Shown here piece after piece: positions 53,933-64,000 of a stretch of DNA of 64,000 nucleotides (its first letter is position 1; every line of letters begins with the position of its first letter). Made by a program: the position numbers and the translations under genes. The notes under the pieces are model-generated. The model was not told where the DNA came from and ran no database searches. It saw only the letters and a program-made list of their open reading frames with translations. Source of the stretch: Nephrocerus scutellatus (taxonomy: Eukaryota > Arthropoda > Insecta > Diptera > Pipunculidae); NCBI GenBank assembly GCA_947095585.1, contig OX352762.1, positions 31,844,669 through 31,908,668 on the forward strand. Direction: 5' to 3'.

Positions 53933-53950
53933 ATCCTACTTCTGACACCA
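53933..53950 (-). promoter_or_regulatory. tRNA-Leu primer binding site of gypsy copy 3
   Basis: Read on the - strand, TGGTGTCAGAAGTAGGAT lies 2 bases inside the LTR. It would pair with a tRNA-Leu 3' end (…CTTCTGACACCA). Confidence 0.72.
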
Positions 53951-53952
53951 AT

Positions 53953-54512
53953 TGTTATGAAATTTAGACTTACTAAATGTTCGTAATGGATTTTACAGAC
54001 ATAACACAAGTTCGTTTATTCACAAACAGCTTTTATTCCAAAAAGCACAAGTTCACAAATTCAAACTGTTAAGTACTTTTAATTTAAACAAATAACACTA
54101 GTATTCACAATAATACAAAATAACACAACTCTTTCCAATTGCATGTACTTGTACTCTGGTACAAATCCTGTCGAAAACTATCGATAACTAAGTTCAATGC
54201 CATGCAGTGCGGCTATTTATACCCAATTATGTGCCAGTTGAACAATCTAGCAAGGACAAGAACAAATTCTTTCATATATATCAGCAAAAAACAAGTACAT
54301 AAAAGTAGTTCAAATGGAATAAACAACACGAATAAGTACATACAAGTCCCACTACATGTATTACCAGTACAACTTCTATTGGTACAACACCGAATACATA
54401 ATGGTATAGTACATAATTTCTATGAATGAGTTCCACATAATTTTATGAAGAATATAACTTATACTGAAATACAGATAGCGCTGGAAATTGTACTGGATAT
54501 ATTTTGGTAACA
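53953..54512 (-). repeat. 5' LTR of gypsy copy 3
   Basis: The 560-bp repeat starts tgttatgaaatttagactta and ends attttggtaaca on the + strand. It shares its outline, but only patchy sequence, with the copy 1 LTR, so it is a related subfamily. Confidence 0.8.
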
Positions 54513-55120
54513 ATATTATTCAGAATTAAAGCGATATTTCGATAGTTGTCCCCAGCGATGAAGAAGAAATAATTATTGAATAGTTTAAACAACTACAAGC
54601 CTGCAATTTTATTGACTAAATAGAATTAAACGGCAGACGGCAACCTAGCTATTCATGAATGAACTTGGAAACGATGCCAGTAGACCAAGGGACAAGCATG
54701 CAATATGCCAATAAGAAACAATATGAAACCAGAAATACCTGCACGATTGCTATACATGGTGTCCCCTAATTCGTCAAGGATAATTTGGGAAAAGATTTTT
54801 GGGTATATTCTATGAAAAAAAAGGTTCTACAGTAAGGGTCCAATGTTGGCATGATTTATCGGGGATTTAAGCAAAATCTTACTTTGGTGTACCCTGACGC
54901 ATGTTAACGGAAATTGCTCTATTAATAATAATGGTAGAAACTTCGTATATGACTTTTAAGAAGAAAAAATACTAGCTGCGTTTAAATAAAGTTGATATCT
55001 TGTTTGAGTCTTCAGCAGATATCCAACTTCAATTCATGTTCCAGTTTTCTTGCCCATGCTAATTTTTGAGATTGGAGCCAATTTTATCCAGAAAATGCGC
55101 AATAAACACAGCGTTTTACT
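54513..55120. other. Spacer without recognised feature
   Basis: AT-rich DNA. tcgatagttgtccccagcga and a few short frames were checked without a recognisable motif. Confidence 0.4.
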
Positions 55121-55121
55121 A

Positions 55122-55520
55122 TTTTTAAATTCTCTATATTTACTTCGCGTGCCCGTGGCTAGCAGGCTGGCTGGCTGGTAGGCAGAATTTTGTAAACAAT
55201 TTTTAACACACTTCCGATTTTATTCAAACTTTGCACACATTTGAGTGTAATCGGGCCGCGGGGTCGGGGGTTCCCATACAAATTTTTTTCCCCGGCATCA
55301 GATCATTTCATACTATAATGACTGTGTTCTGTGTGCGTTGTGCGCTGTGCGCTGTGAGCTGTGGGCAGCGCAGCTTGCTTTAAGATTGGTGTTGTTTTGT
55401 TGTTGGGTTGCAGTGCTTCGTATTTGTTTTTGTATTTCAGCATTTATAGTGGAATTCAGTATACTTTGTGGTTATTAAAGAATTTATATGAAAATTTTTA
55501 ATTTTTATCGGTTGTTTTTT
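55122..55520 (-). repeat. Interspersed repeat family R copy
   Basis: From ttaaattctctatatttact with tcgcgtgcccgtggctagc to aagaatttatatgaaaattt and tcggttgtttttt. The centre matches 43935-44100. Confidence 0.82.
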
Positions 55521-55539
55521 TTCTTATGAACGTAACAAT

Positions 55540-56066
55540 AATAAAAATCAGGACCCCGAGGCCCGAGGGGCCCGTTCACTCTAAAAATTGTACAAAAAGT
55601 TTTGTCCATCGGAGATACACATGTGTTTAAAACTTGAAGAAAATTTTAACAAAAAGTGTTGTTCATCTGAGGATACACATGTATATAAAATTTGAAGAAA
55701 ATAATTTTTAAAAAAATTTGTATGGGGCCAGGGGTCACCAAGATTTTTACAAAAAGTGTTGTCCATCGGAGATACACATGTGTTTAAAATTTTAAGAAAA
55801 TCTGGTATTTTTTTTATAAGATTTTTATGGGTGCTCCCCGACCCCGGAGCCCGATCACTTCCAAAAATTTATAAAAAGTGTTGTCCATCGGAGATACACA
55901 TGTATATAAAATTTGAAGATAATCTGGTTTATTTTTAAAAAAATTTGTATGGGGCCTCACGGCCTCCAACATTTTCACAAGAAGTGTTGTCCATCCGTAT
56001 ATCCGATGTGTATAAAATTTGATGATTATATTAATTTCCTTTTTACTGAATTTTTTATGGTTGTTT
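55540..56066 (+). repeat. Interspersed repeat family R, tandem-unit part
   Basis: Four to five units with gtccatcggagatacacatg at 55603, 55760 and 55881 and gttcatctgaggatacacatg at 55663. Right terminus absent. Confidence 0.78.
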
Positions 56067-56733
56067 TTTTAGTTACAGGTCAGATATGCACATTCGGTTT
56101 TATTATGGTTAAGTTAACTTATTATTGAATTCACTTATTTTTTGAATACTTTTAATTCGAACACTTATCCTTTTATATTCGTGCCAAGCCTCACGTTGGA
56201 TGGACGCCAGTTAAAGATTTCTTTTAGGTGTAGTTAAAAAAAAATATATTGCACCTTTTTAACGATTACTTAGGACTAAACGATTTTATTCTACTCCACA
56301 TGCTTATACTAGAAATTAAAGTTTACTAAGCAAAATGACTGACAAAGGAAAATTACGTTCTCACATAATTGAAGAAGTGCTGGTGCAGTGTTGTTCCAGG
56401 AATTGTGTTGTTGTCTGAGCTAGTCGACGTTCGTGGTATAAATTCCGAGAATTTCATCTATGTCTCGTTAACTTATCTAATCAAATGGTACAATTTTATA
56501 TGAAATTCACCTCATACAATTTTATGTATAAGTTTCACCATAGATAATAGGTAGATAGATAGATAGAAATACAATATTGGTTATTCTAAATTTAGTATAT
56601 TTTACAGCGCCATCTGTAGACTTAGTCAAAGAATAATCATTTTATTAAATTGTATTTGCATTAAGAAATTACAAAAACCCATTGCATATATTTAGGCTCA
56701 GTAATATAGAATTTTGGTGTGTTTTATATAAGA
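56067..56733. other. Spacer without recognised feature
   Basis: No coding sequence, array or terminus recognised. A short (TAGA)n run lies near 56550-56566. It ends with an A directly before the Helitron end. Confidence 0.5.
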
Positions 56734-56929
56734 CTAGCTGATTACCCGGCGTTGCGAAGGTATTTATTTATCCCAAGATTATCTTAGGCATTGGTATGAA
56801 AAGAAAGAACTCAATTTAAAAAGTAAAATCAATTTAATTTTTTATTCACAAAATAAATATTTTAAGGTAAAAGAACAGTATACAAATTATAAAGAAACAT
56901 TTTTTTTTAAAATCTACTAAAATATAAGT

Positions 56930-59900
56930 TTAACACAAAACTTCATTATAAACAACATTTCTAGTTTCACCTCCAGGAGCAAGAATAAATAAATTATTAG
57001 GTGAGCCCACCCTAGAGCAAGCAACATAAAGTTGTCCATGGGAGAAACATGGCGATCTCAAGTCCACTCCGCAGTATTTAATAGACTGACCCTGTGATTT
57101 GTTAATCGTAATAGAGAACGCAAGTCTTACTGGAAATTGCAATCTTTTAAAGTTAAAAGGTAGATCCGTCGAAATGAGTGGTATCTGTGGGATAAAAACT
57201 GTTTCGCCCTCTCCCTTTACTGTTCTTATAGTAGCTTTAATTACATTTCCCAGCATTTTTTTTACGCACAACCTTGTTCCGTTGCACAGTTTTGGCGAAT
57301 CAAGATTACGTAGTAAAATAATTGAAGATCCCACTTTGAGTAAAAGACTATGTGGTGGCAATCCAGCCAAATCAAGTGAGTTTAGGAATTCGGTTGGGAA
57401 ATTAACGACCTCATCGGCATCTACTACAGTATCGATAGACTTGTATTCAGTGACTACGCCAGGTAACATGGCAAGTATTTGGTTATTTATTTCGTTGACG
57501 TCTTAATTTTTAGCAGCAAGAATGGTTCTTTCTCGCAACCAGTTCAGAATGTGATAATTTTGGGAAACAGCCGTATAGATGGCATCTATCAATTCTGCGA
57601 CAGACGATACCAAATTACAAAAATCGGATGGTAATTTTATCTTGCCAGAAGACTCGGCTATTAATCTACCTTCTCCGATCTCTAGTAGTTTGTTTGAGAA
57701 AATTTGAGCGCTGTCGTCTTCCAGATTTACTCTCATGTTCTGATTTAAACTGGTCTTTCGCACATGTTTCCACAAAAATTAATGTTTTAAACATGCGTGG
57801 ATTTCATCGGCCGGTGTTGATTTTGAAATGACGGGCAGAGTTCGACGAAAGTCTCCACAAAGGAGTACTTAAGCTCCTCCCATCAGGTTATCGTTTCTCC
57901 TTTTGTCTCTCAGAGTGGCGTCAAGTGCCTCGAGAGCTTTCTTATGAGCCATAGTGCATTCATCCCATACGATTATTTTACATGTCCTGAGCATTTGCGC
58001 CCGACCACTTGTTTTGCTAATGTTGCAGGTGGCGTTTTCCTGCCTGGCGATGTCAAGTGGCAACTTAAGTGTAGAATGGGCTGTCCTCCCTCTTTCCAAT
58101 AATGTCGATGCAATCCCTGAAGAGGCGATGGCAAGAGCAACTTCTCCGTGAGCCCTGATTTCGGCAAGAATTAAATTTGTTAAAAATGTTTTTCCTGTGC
58201 CCCCAGAAGCATCTAGAAAAATTATACCACCTTGGTGTTTCGCTACCTGATCCATTATAATTTGATATGTTTTTTTTGGTCTTGATTTAAAAGTGGCTTC
58301 TTTTCCGCAACGTATGCACTTAGCTCTTCGGTATTGTAGTTCTTTTCACGTATTTAATCTGCGTGAAGTACGTCTTGGCGGTCTCGTTTTGGTGCATGTA
58401 GGCCTAGCTGCGATAATGTTATTGATCATCGACATACGTTTGTCCTCAAGGATGATCAAAGTTTTGTTGTAAATGTCCGGACCAAACATGATTTCCAATG
58501 TCGGATTTTCTCTCCGGACTTTTGCAAGTATATCCTCACTTAGAGCGTCCTTATATTTTTCCCATGCTCTTGGTCCTCGAACTGAGTGCAGAAGCATCCT
58601 TAAGAAAAAACATTCGGCGTTATTGGGGTGAACTGTGTACACTCGACCCAAAGCGTCACTCGCAACTGCATCATGTCCAGGAACGGGCTGTCCAACTTTT
58701 CTTCTATAGAAAACTTTTCTCGATTGACTCCATGTGTAATATATAGGTATTTCAGGATACAACAAATTCTTTGCAAAAGGATCCTGCTGTTAATGTTGTG
58801 TTTGGTGGCTGATCAACCAAGGATTCGCCAAACTGCTTCGTTGCTACTAATGTACCTTCCCAACTGATAACGCATCACTTCATCGTTTGCTCTTTCGTTG
58901 CTTATGCCGAAAACAGCCATATCACTACCTTTGTTGACATACTTGCACACGTATTTAATCGACTTCACACTGTTACAATACTTTACGTTAATGTGTGCCT
59001 GGAACATTTTTGACAGCAACGGTGAAAATGGGACAACCCACCTATTATCAATTTCTATTTCTGCATTATTGCCTTTCTTTACTTTCGTCGTGATCCCTCC
59101 ATCCTCTGGAGCACGCCGTCTATATAAAGGATAACCATCATTACCTGTTTGTGTCTCTTTAAGCAGTTTTCTTGGGTACTTTTTGGTACACTTTCCATCC
59201 TTCATACACGGCGAATTGGGATTAAGATTTCCACATGGTCCATGAATCATGTTTTTCTTAATCACTTCAAAAACTTCAGGATCTTTTGTTGGGTCAGGCA
59301 ACTCAGCCGATATAACGTCATCGATTTTTGTGGGATGCATTTTTTCCGCTAACCAGATTAAATTGTGTGAGTGTGGAAGTCCTCCAGCATCCAGCATCTT
59401 GGCACTCCAAAGACATGACTCTTTGTTATAATTTCAATTAGTTTTAACTGCTTCTGTTTAAATACTCTCGCAATAAAGTCGTGGCGCTCATTCGGTGATT
59501 GACCATTGGTAAGCATCTCCTTGATCTCTTGCCAAGCCGGATTAAACGTGATGGTGATAAATAAATCTGGCCTTCCGTACGTCCTTACGTACGTCATAGC
59601 ATCTTGCGTGTATTCGTGCATGTGTTTGGGACTGACTGTAAACGTAGCTGGTAGTATCACAAAGGCACCAAGATTTTCAACATTAACGTCATTTACCACA
59701 GCATCTCTCAGGTGAATATATTCTTCAACTCTCAGTTAACGTTGATTTAGACGAATTTAAAGAAGACGCTCACTTTCGATTTTTTCATACATATCAACGA
59801 TGAATTGATGAAACAATTGTCTGCAGTTTAATATGTGGTTCTGTTCCTCTCGAACCATTAGTCTGTATGCATAGAAATCAATCGCTGAAACTTTTTTGCT

Positions 59901-61662
59901 AGTTGTGTTAACTGTCGTTGGGCTGACCTGCCTCAGATTAAAGTGATATCCATCTTCACCATGGGGAAACATCACTGGGTACTGGAGACCATCATAAGAT
60001 CGATGTGTTTCTGAAATGCGCTGCAATGATACGCTTCTTCGTTCAATTACGATATCCCGTTGATATAACCATCACCTGATATAACCACCGCGACTTCATC
60101 TACCTGAGGAGCATTGAAGCGGCGTTCGTTTTCGCCTGCTGGTCTTCGGTCTGCTCTTATGACAATTTTATATTCATCCGTTGGCATACGTTCCAATGAC
60201 GTTTTAAAAGTTTTAATCAGAACATTGTGCTCATGAAACATTTTCTGTAAGTTTGACACTATCGGACGTCTTGTTCCAGATATATAGGTACATCTCTGGT
60301 CAGTTGCCATTTGTTCGTTTCCAATAAAATATAATTGTAGAAATCTTGGTGGTTGATCTGGTAGCGGAAGCAGCTATCCCGCCTTATGGTAAATCTGTCC
60401 TTGCACCGTAAATGTTGATGGTAATCCGGGCTGATAAATAACTGTTGTGGCGCCGAACAATGTCATTTGGAAACATGAATTGTATTTTCTGATGTTACTA
60501 AGAAAATGCTTTAACTCCGACGTGGCTCCTGATGTGTAACTCAAAAGTCCTTGTGGTGGTGATTCTAATGTAAAGAGTTTCACTTTTCCATTTTTGCAGC
60601 AAATACCAGGTGACTCTGATTTAAACTTTCTTGCTTGACAGTAACTACAAACCATTTCCATTTTTCCGATGGTAACACTTTCATACTGTGAGTAGTCTAT
60701 GTGTGTATCATAGTGAAATCCTTCCAATGCTAAGCTCAATTGTTCTGTAGTCCGTAATCGTCTGCGTCTATGCCTCATTTTCTGTACTCGGGTCCCCCGC
60801 TGTTGTACTGCCTCTAAAGCTCTGAATGTAGTAGCTCTTTCTCTCTGATCCTCTAGTCGGACTTCACGCTGTTGTCTGGTCTCTGAAGCTCTAGATGTAG
60901 TAGCTCTATTTCTCAGATCATCTAGTCGGGCTTCACGCTGTTGTCCGGTCTCTGCAGCTATAGAAGTAGTAGCTCTTTCTCTTTGATCCTCTAGTCGGGC
61001 TTCACGCTGTTGTCTGGTCTCTGAAGCTCTAGATGTAGTAGCTCTATTTCTCAGATCATCTAGTCGGGCTTCACGCTGTTGTCCGGTCTCTGCAGCTATA
61101 GATGTAGTCGTTCTTTCTCTCTGATCCTCTAGTCGGGCTTCACGCTGTTGTCTCGTCTCTATAGCTCTAGATGTAGTAGCTCTATCTCTCAGATCATCTA
61201 GTCGGGCTTCACGAAGTTGTACGGTCTCTGAAGCTCTAGACGTAGTAGCTCTATCTCTCAATCATCTAGCCGGGCCTCACGCTGTTGTTCGGTCTCTGCA
61301 GCTATAGAAGTAGTAGCTCTTTCTCTTTGATCCTCTAGTCGGGCTTCACGCTGTTGTCTGGTCTCTGAAGCTCTAGATGTAGTCGTTATTTCTCTCTGAT
61401 CCTCTAGTCAGGCTTCACGCTGTTGTCTCGTCTCTATAGCTCTAGATGTAGTAGCTCTATCTCTCAGATCATCTAGTCGGGCCTCACGCTGTTGTCCGGT
61501 CTCCGAAGCTCTAGATGTAGTATCTATATCGCGCTGCATCGCAAGTCTTCTATTAGTTTCCTCTGGAGTTTCTTGTCTTCGCTGTTGTTTAACTTGTTTA
61601 GCCTTTGCTTGCTCTTGGCCAATCCCTTTACGTTTCCTTGGCGGCATTTTTAAAAAAGGCAC
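56930..61662 (-). pseudogene. Helitron RepHel: HUH nuclease and Pif1-type helicase
   Basis: The gene starts at ATG 61662 (MPPRKRKGIGQ-like basic start) and ends at the natural stop at 56930. Order: 23-residue repeats, a Cys-rich N domain (CSYCQARKFKSESPGICC), the Helitron_like_N block with DGLQYPVMFPHGEDGY, the Rep nuclease with PDLFITITFNP, GGLPHSHNLIWL (HUH) and KYVCKYVNKGSD (two-Tyr motif), then the helicase with DASGGTGKTFL (Walker A), IIVWDECTM (Walker B), LLCGDFRRTLPV, and SITINKSQGQSIK with YVACSR. RepHel nicks and unwinds DNA for rolling-circle transposition. Stops lie at about 61408, 60374, 59757, 59736, 57869, 57787 and 57503. Frameshifts lie near 61259, 60055, 59380 and 58270, with a deletion near 58790. 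The protein is inactive but recently so. Confidence 0.9.
60790..61540 (-). repeat. Coding tandem repeats in the RepHel N terminus
   Basis: About eleven 69-bp units encode ARLDDLRDRATTSRASETRQ-like and ARLEDQRERATTSIAAETGQ-like 23-residue blocks. The two types alternate over much of the tract, making a 46-residue (138-bp) dimer. The blocks are charged and predicted helical. One unit has TGA in place of CGA (61408) and one lacks a base (61259). Confidence 0.88.
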
Positions 61663-62650
61663 ACTCTAACTGAACAATGGAATTTAAAAATAAAAAAAAT
61701 TATAAACAACAGATAACAAAGAAATTTAAAAATTATAATGTACTTACATCTGTGTAAAAATATAAACCCTTTACAAAAACAAAAAAGGAATCAACTTTAT
61801 TTTAAATGAGTAAAATACACACTCACAAAGTTGAAAGTACAAAAAATGATATCAGTAACTTTATTTTTAAACTTCAATATAATTGCGTATTTGTTGTAGC
61901 ACGTTTGAATTTTATTTAAGAACTGTTTTGATTTTTAACAGATTTGTGTTTATATACACAATTCTTACAATAATTATCCTCAATATAAGGAAGGGATGAA
62001 TAAATATGTATGTATACATTATAAGGTAAAAGGAATTAGTAGTAATAAAAGTTCATGTGTCTTGCAGTGGTACGGATTTATAGACACGACTGCTCTTATT
62101 TGGTCTTTACCAGCATATTCTAAAAATACATACATTGAATTTGTATATATATATTAGTAGGAAAAAATAATTAGTAGGTAATAAAGTTCATGTGTTCTGC
62201 AGCGCACAAATGTGGGTTTTACCAGAATACCCATCCATATACAAAATCTGCAATAGGTAGAAAAAATAATTAGTAGGTTAAAACAGTTCATGTGTGCGGC
62301 AGTGCTACATAGTTTCTTTTTAGACAGCTACACATATTTGGGTTTTAGCAGCATATGTAAAACAGACAATTCATCAGGTATACATATATTTTATGACATC
62401 GTTTCCTGTTTTACCAAGAAATGTACATGTAACATGTAATTACAATATTACAATTTTTCCTTTTAGTTGACTCTATTAAAAAATTTTACAGTTGTCATCT
62501 GTGTAGAAATATAAAAACTCTTCACATATTTAAAAAATATTAGACACGCATTAGATACGTCTGTAATGTATTCTTTATACAACGTTTCAATTGATCTTTA
62601 GATAGATGAAAGTGAAGGAGTATTGGCAATGCCTTCTAACCACCATTATT
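61663..62650 (-). other. Helitron spacer between RepHel and minisatellite array
   Basis: AT-rich. Three related stretches of ~115 bp near 62030-62320 share agtaggtaataaagttcatg and tgtgttctgcagcgc. They may form the leader or promoter region of the RepHel gene, but no clear promoter was identified. Confidence 0.5.
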
Positions 62651-62654
62651 CATT

Positions 62655-64000
62655 TCATCCACCCCGAAAACTAAAGAATCGACCCTAATACTAATACTAT
62701 CTTAGCACCACCATTCAACTCAGCGAAGCCGAAAACTACAGAAGTGACACTAATATCAGTTATCCCCCCAGTTATCGACCCCATACCCCTAGAGCTGTCT
62801 TACACTCACCATTCAACTCGGTGACCCGAAAACCAAATAATCGACACTAATATCGGTCACCCTTCCCCCCACCCGTTTCGACCCCACCACCATAGAGCTG
62901 TCTTACCATCACCATTCAACTCTGTGACCCGAAAACCAAATAATCGACACTAATATCGGTCACCCCCCCCCCGACCCCATCACCCTAGAGCTATCTTACA
63001 ATCACCATTCAACTCAGCGACCACGAAAACCATAGAATCGACACTAATATCTGTCACCCCCACCCCCTCCGTTATCGACCCCATCACCCTAAAGCTGTCT
63101 TACAATCACCATTCAACTCAGCGACCACGAAAACCATAGAATCGACACTAATATCGGTAACCCCCCCCTCAGTTATCGACCATAGAATCGACTCTAATAT
63201 CGGTCACCCTTCCCCCCCCACCCGTTTCGACCACATCACCCTAGAGCTGTCTTACCATCACCATTCAACTCTGTGACCCGAAAACCAAATAATCGACACT
63301 AATATCGGTCACCCTTCCCCCCCACCCGTTTCGACACCACCACCCTAGAGCTGTCTTACCATCACCATTCAACTCTGTGACCCGAAAACCAAATAATCGA
63401 CACTAATATCGGTCACCCCCCCCCCCCCGACCCCATCTCCCTAGAGCTATCTTACAATCACCATTCAACTCAGCGACCACGAAAACCATAGAATCGACAC
63501 TAATATCTGTCACCCCCACCCCCTCCGTTATCGACTCCATCACCCTAAAGCTGTCTTACAATCACCATTCAACTCAGCGACCACGAAAACCATAGAATCG
63601 ACACTAATATCGGTAACCCCCCCCCTCAGTTATCGACCATAGAATCGACTCTAATATCGGTCACCCTCCCCCCCCCCACCCGTTTCGACCACATCACCCT
63701 AGAACTGTCTTACCATCACCATTCAACTCTGTGACCCGAAAACCAAATAATCGACACTAATATCGGTCACCCTTCCCCCCCACCCGTTTCGACCCCTTCA
63801 CCCTAGAGCTGCCTTACCATCACCATTCAACTCTGTGACCCGAAAACGAAATAATCGACACTAATATCGGTCACCCCCCCCCCCCCCCCCCGACCCCATC
63901 ACCCTAGAGCTATCTTACAATCACCATTCAACTCAGCGACCACGAAAACCATAGAATCGACACTAATATCTGTCACCCCCACCCCCCTCCGTTATCGACC
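62655..64000 (-). repeat. Minisatellite array 3, with ~460-bp higher-order pattern
   Basis: Units like those of array 2 run to the window edge. Two variants alternate: one with ctcagcgaccacgaaaacca and one with ctctgtgacccgaaaaccaa. The block actcagcgaccacgaaaacc followed by atctgtcacccccacc occurs near 63011, 63467 and 63930, so a set of four to five units (about 460 bp) has been amplified as a whole. Confidence 0.9.

Larger units (their letters stand above)
51000..54512 (-). mobile_element. Gypsy-type LTR retrotransposon copy 3
   Basis: On the - strand the order is 5' LTR (54512-53953), tRNA-Leu primer site, gag, protease and integrase. A short LTR remnant lies near 51000-51065. Reverse transcriptase and RNase H are deleted between the protease (52184) and the integrase zinc domain (52140). 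It is the same lineage as copies 1 and 2, but divergent from copy 1 in its LTR. Many frame errors. Confidence 0.85.
56734..64000 (-). mobile_element. Helitron, nearly full-length, running out of the window
   Basis: On the - strand the element ends CAGCTAG at 56734, preceded by ccgggtaat and a weakened hairpin (ttcgcaacgccgggt). From there it holds a RepHel gene (61662-56930), a spacer, and minisatellite array 3 up to the window edge. Its 5' end is outside. The 3' end is close to that of the 5408-8630 Helitron, and both carry the same minisatellite between the gene region and the 5' end, so they are one family. Confidence 0.88.

Noticed and set aside
57099..57506. 135-codon plus-strand frame opposite RepHel
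   Set aside because: Shadow of the helicase coding sequence on the other strand.

Overview
This is nuclear DNA of an insect, most likely a higher fly and possibly a tephritid. The evidence is one spliced host gene that reads as the ortholog of Drosophila wrapper, GT/AG introns of fly type, AT-rich spacers, and a transposon community typical of flies (Helitron, P element, DD41D mariner, Merlin, PIF/Harbinger, gypsy, copia, RTE, R1 and RNase H-bearing LINEs). The species is inferred, not proven. There is no operon, rRNA gene or CRISPR array.

Layout. 1-2.7 kb: an RTE retrotransposon cut by the window edge, then a broken PIF/Harbinger transposase split by a LINE 3' end. 2.85-8.6 kb: an orphan minisatellite array, a TA-flanked MITE, and a deleted Helitron with both termini intact and about 20 copies of the same ~100-bp minisatellite. 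9-18.1 kb: a P-element/THAP9-like transposase broken by a DD41D mariner with an intact transposase, copies of an abundant interspersed repeat, an RTE tail with an 11-bp target duplication, and a Merlin-like element. 18.7-22 kb: small inverted-repeat elements, a tRNA-derived SINE, a deleted second DD41D mariner and an R1-type ORF1 piece. 22.2-31.8 kb: two gypsy-type elements that prime from tRNA-Leu, in opposite orientations, the second invaded by a LINE, ending in abutting inverted LTRs. 32-37.4 kb: interspersed repeats, a Helitron-like 5' end, a second SINE copy and a pogo/Tigger DNA-binding fragment. 37.4-39.6 kb: apparently unique DNA upstream of the host gene.

The host gene runs from 39647 to 49947 on the + strand. 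Six exons join in one frame to 511 codons: signal peptide, three Ig domains, one fibronectin III domain and a hydrophobic GPI-type tail. Its 6-kb fourth intron holds a deleted copia element, many interspersed repeats and a captured LINE RNase H segment. 50.3-54.5 kb holds an R1-type LINE 3' end and a third gypsy copy.

The right end (56734 to beyond 64000) is a nearly full-length Helitron on the - strand. Its RepHel gene (HUH nuclease plus Pif1-type helicase) carries several stops and frameshifts. Upstream of it lies the same minisatellite as in the 5.4-8.6 kb Helitron, here in a ~460-bp higher-order pattern.

I found no clear new defence or metabolic system. The most unusual signals are the Helitron family with built-in G-rich minisatellites and a repeat-coded N terminus, the intact DD41D transposon nested in a P element, a two-copy tRNA-derived SINE family, and an abundant interspersed repeat with ~115-bp internal repeats that has apparently absorbed coding fragments.
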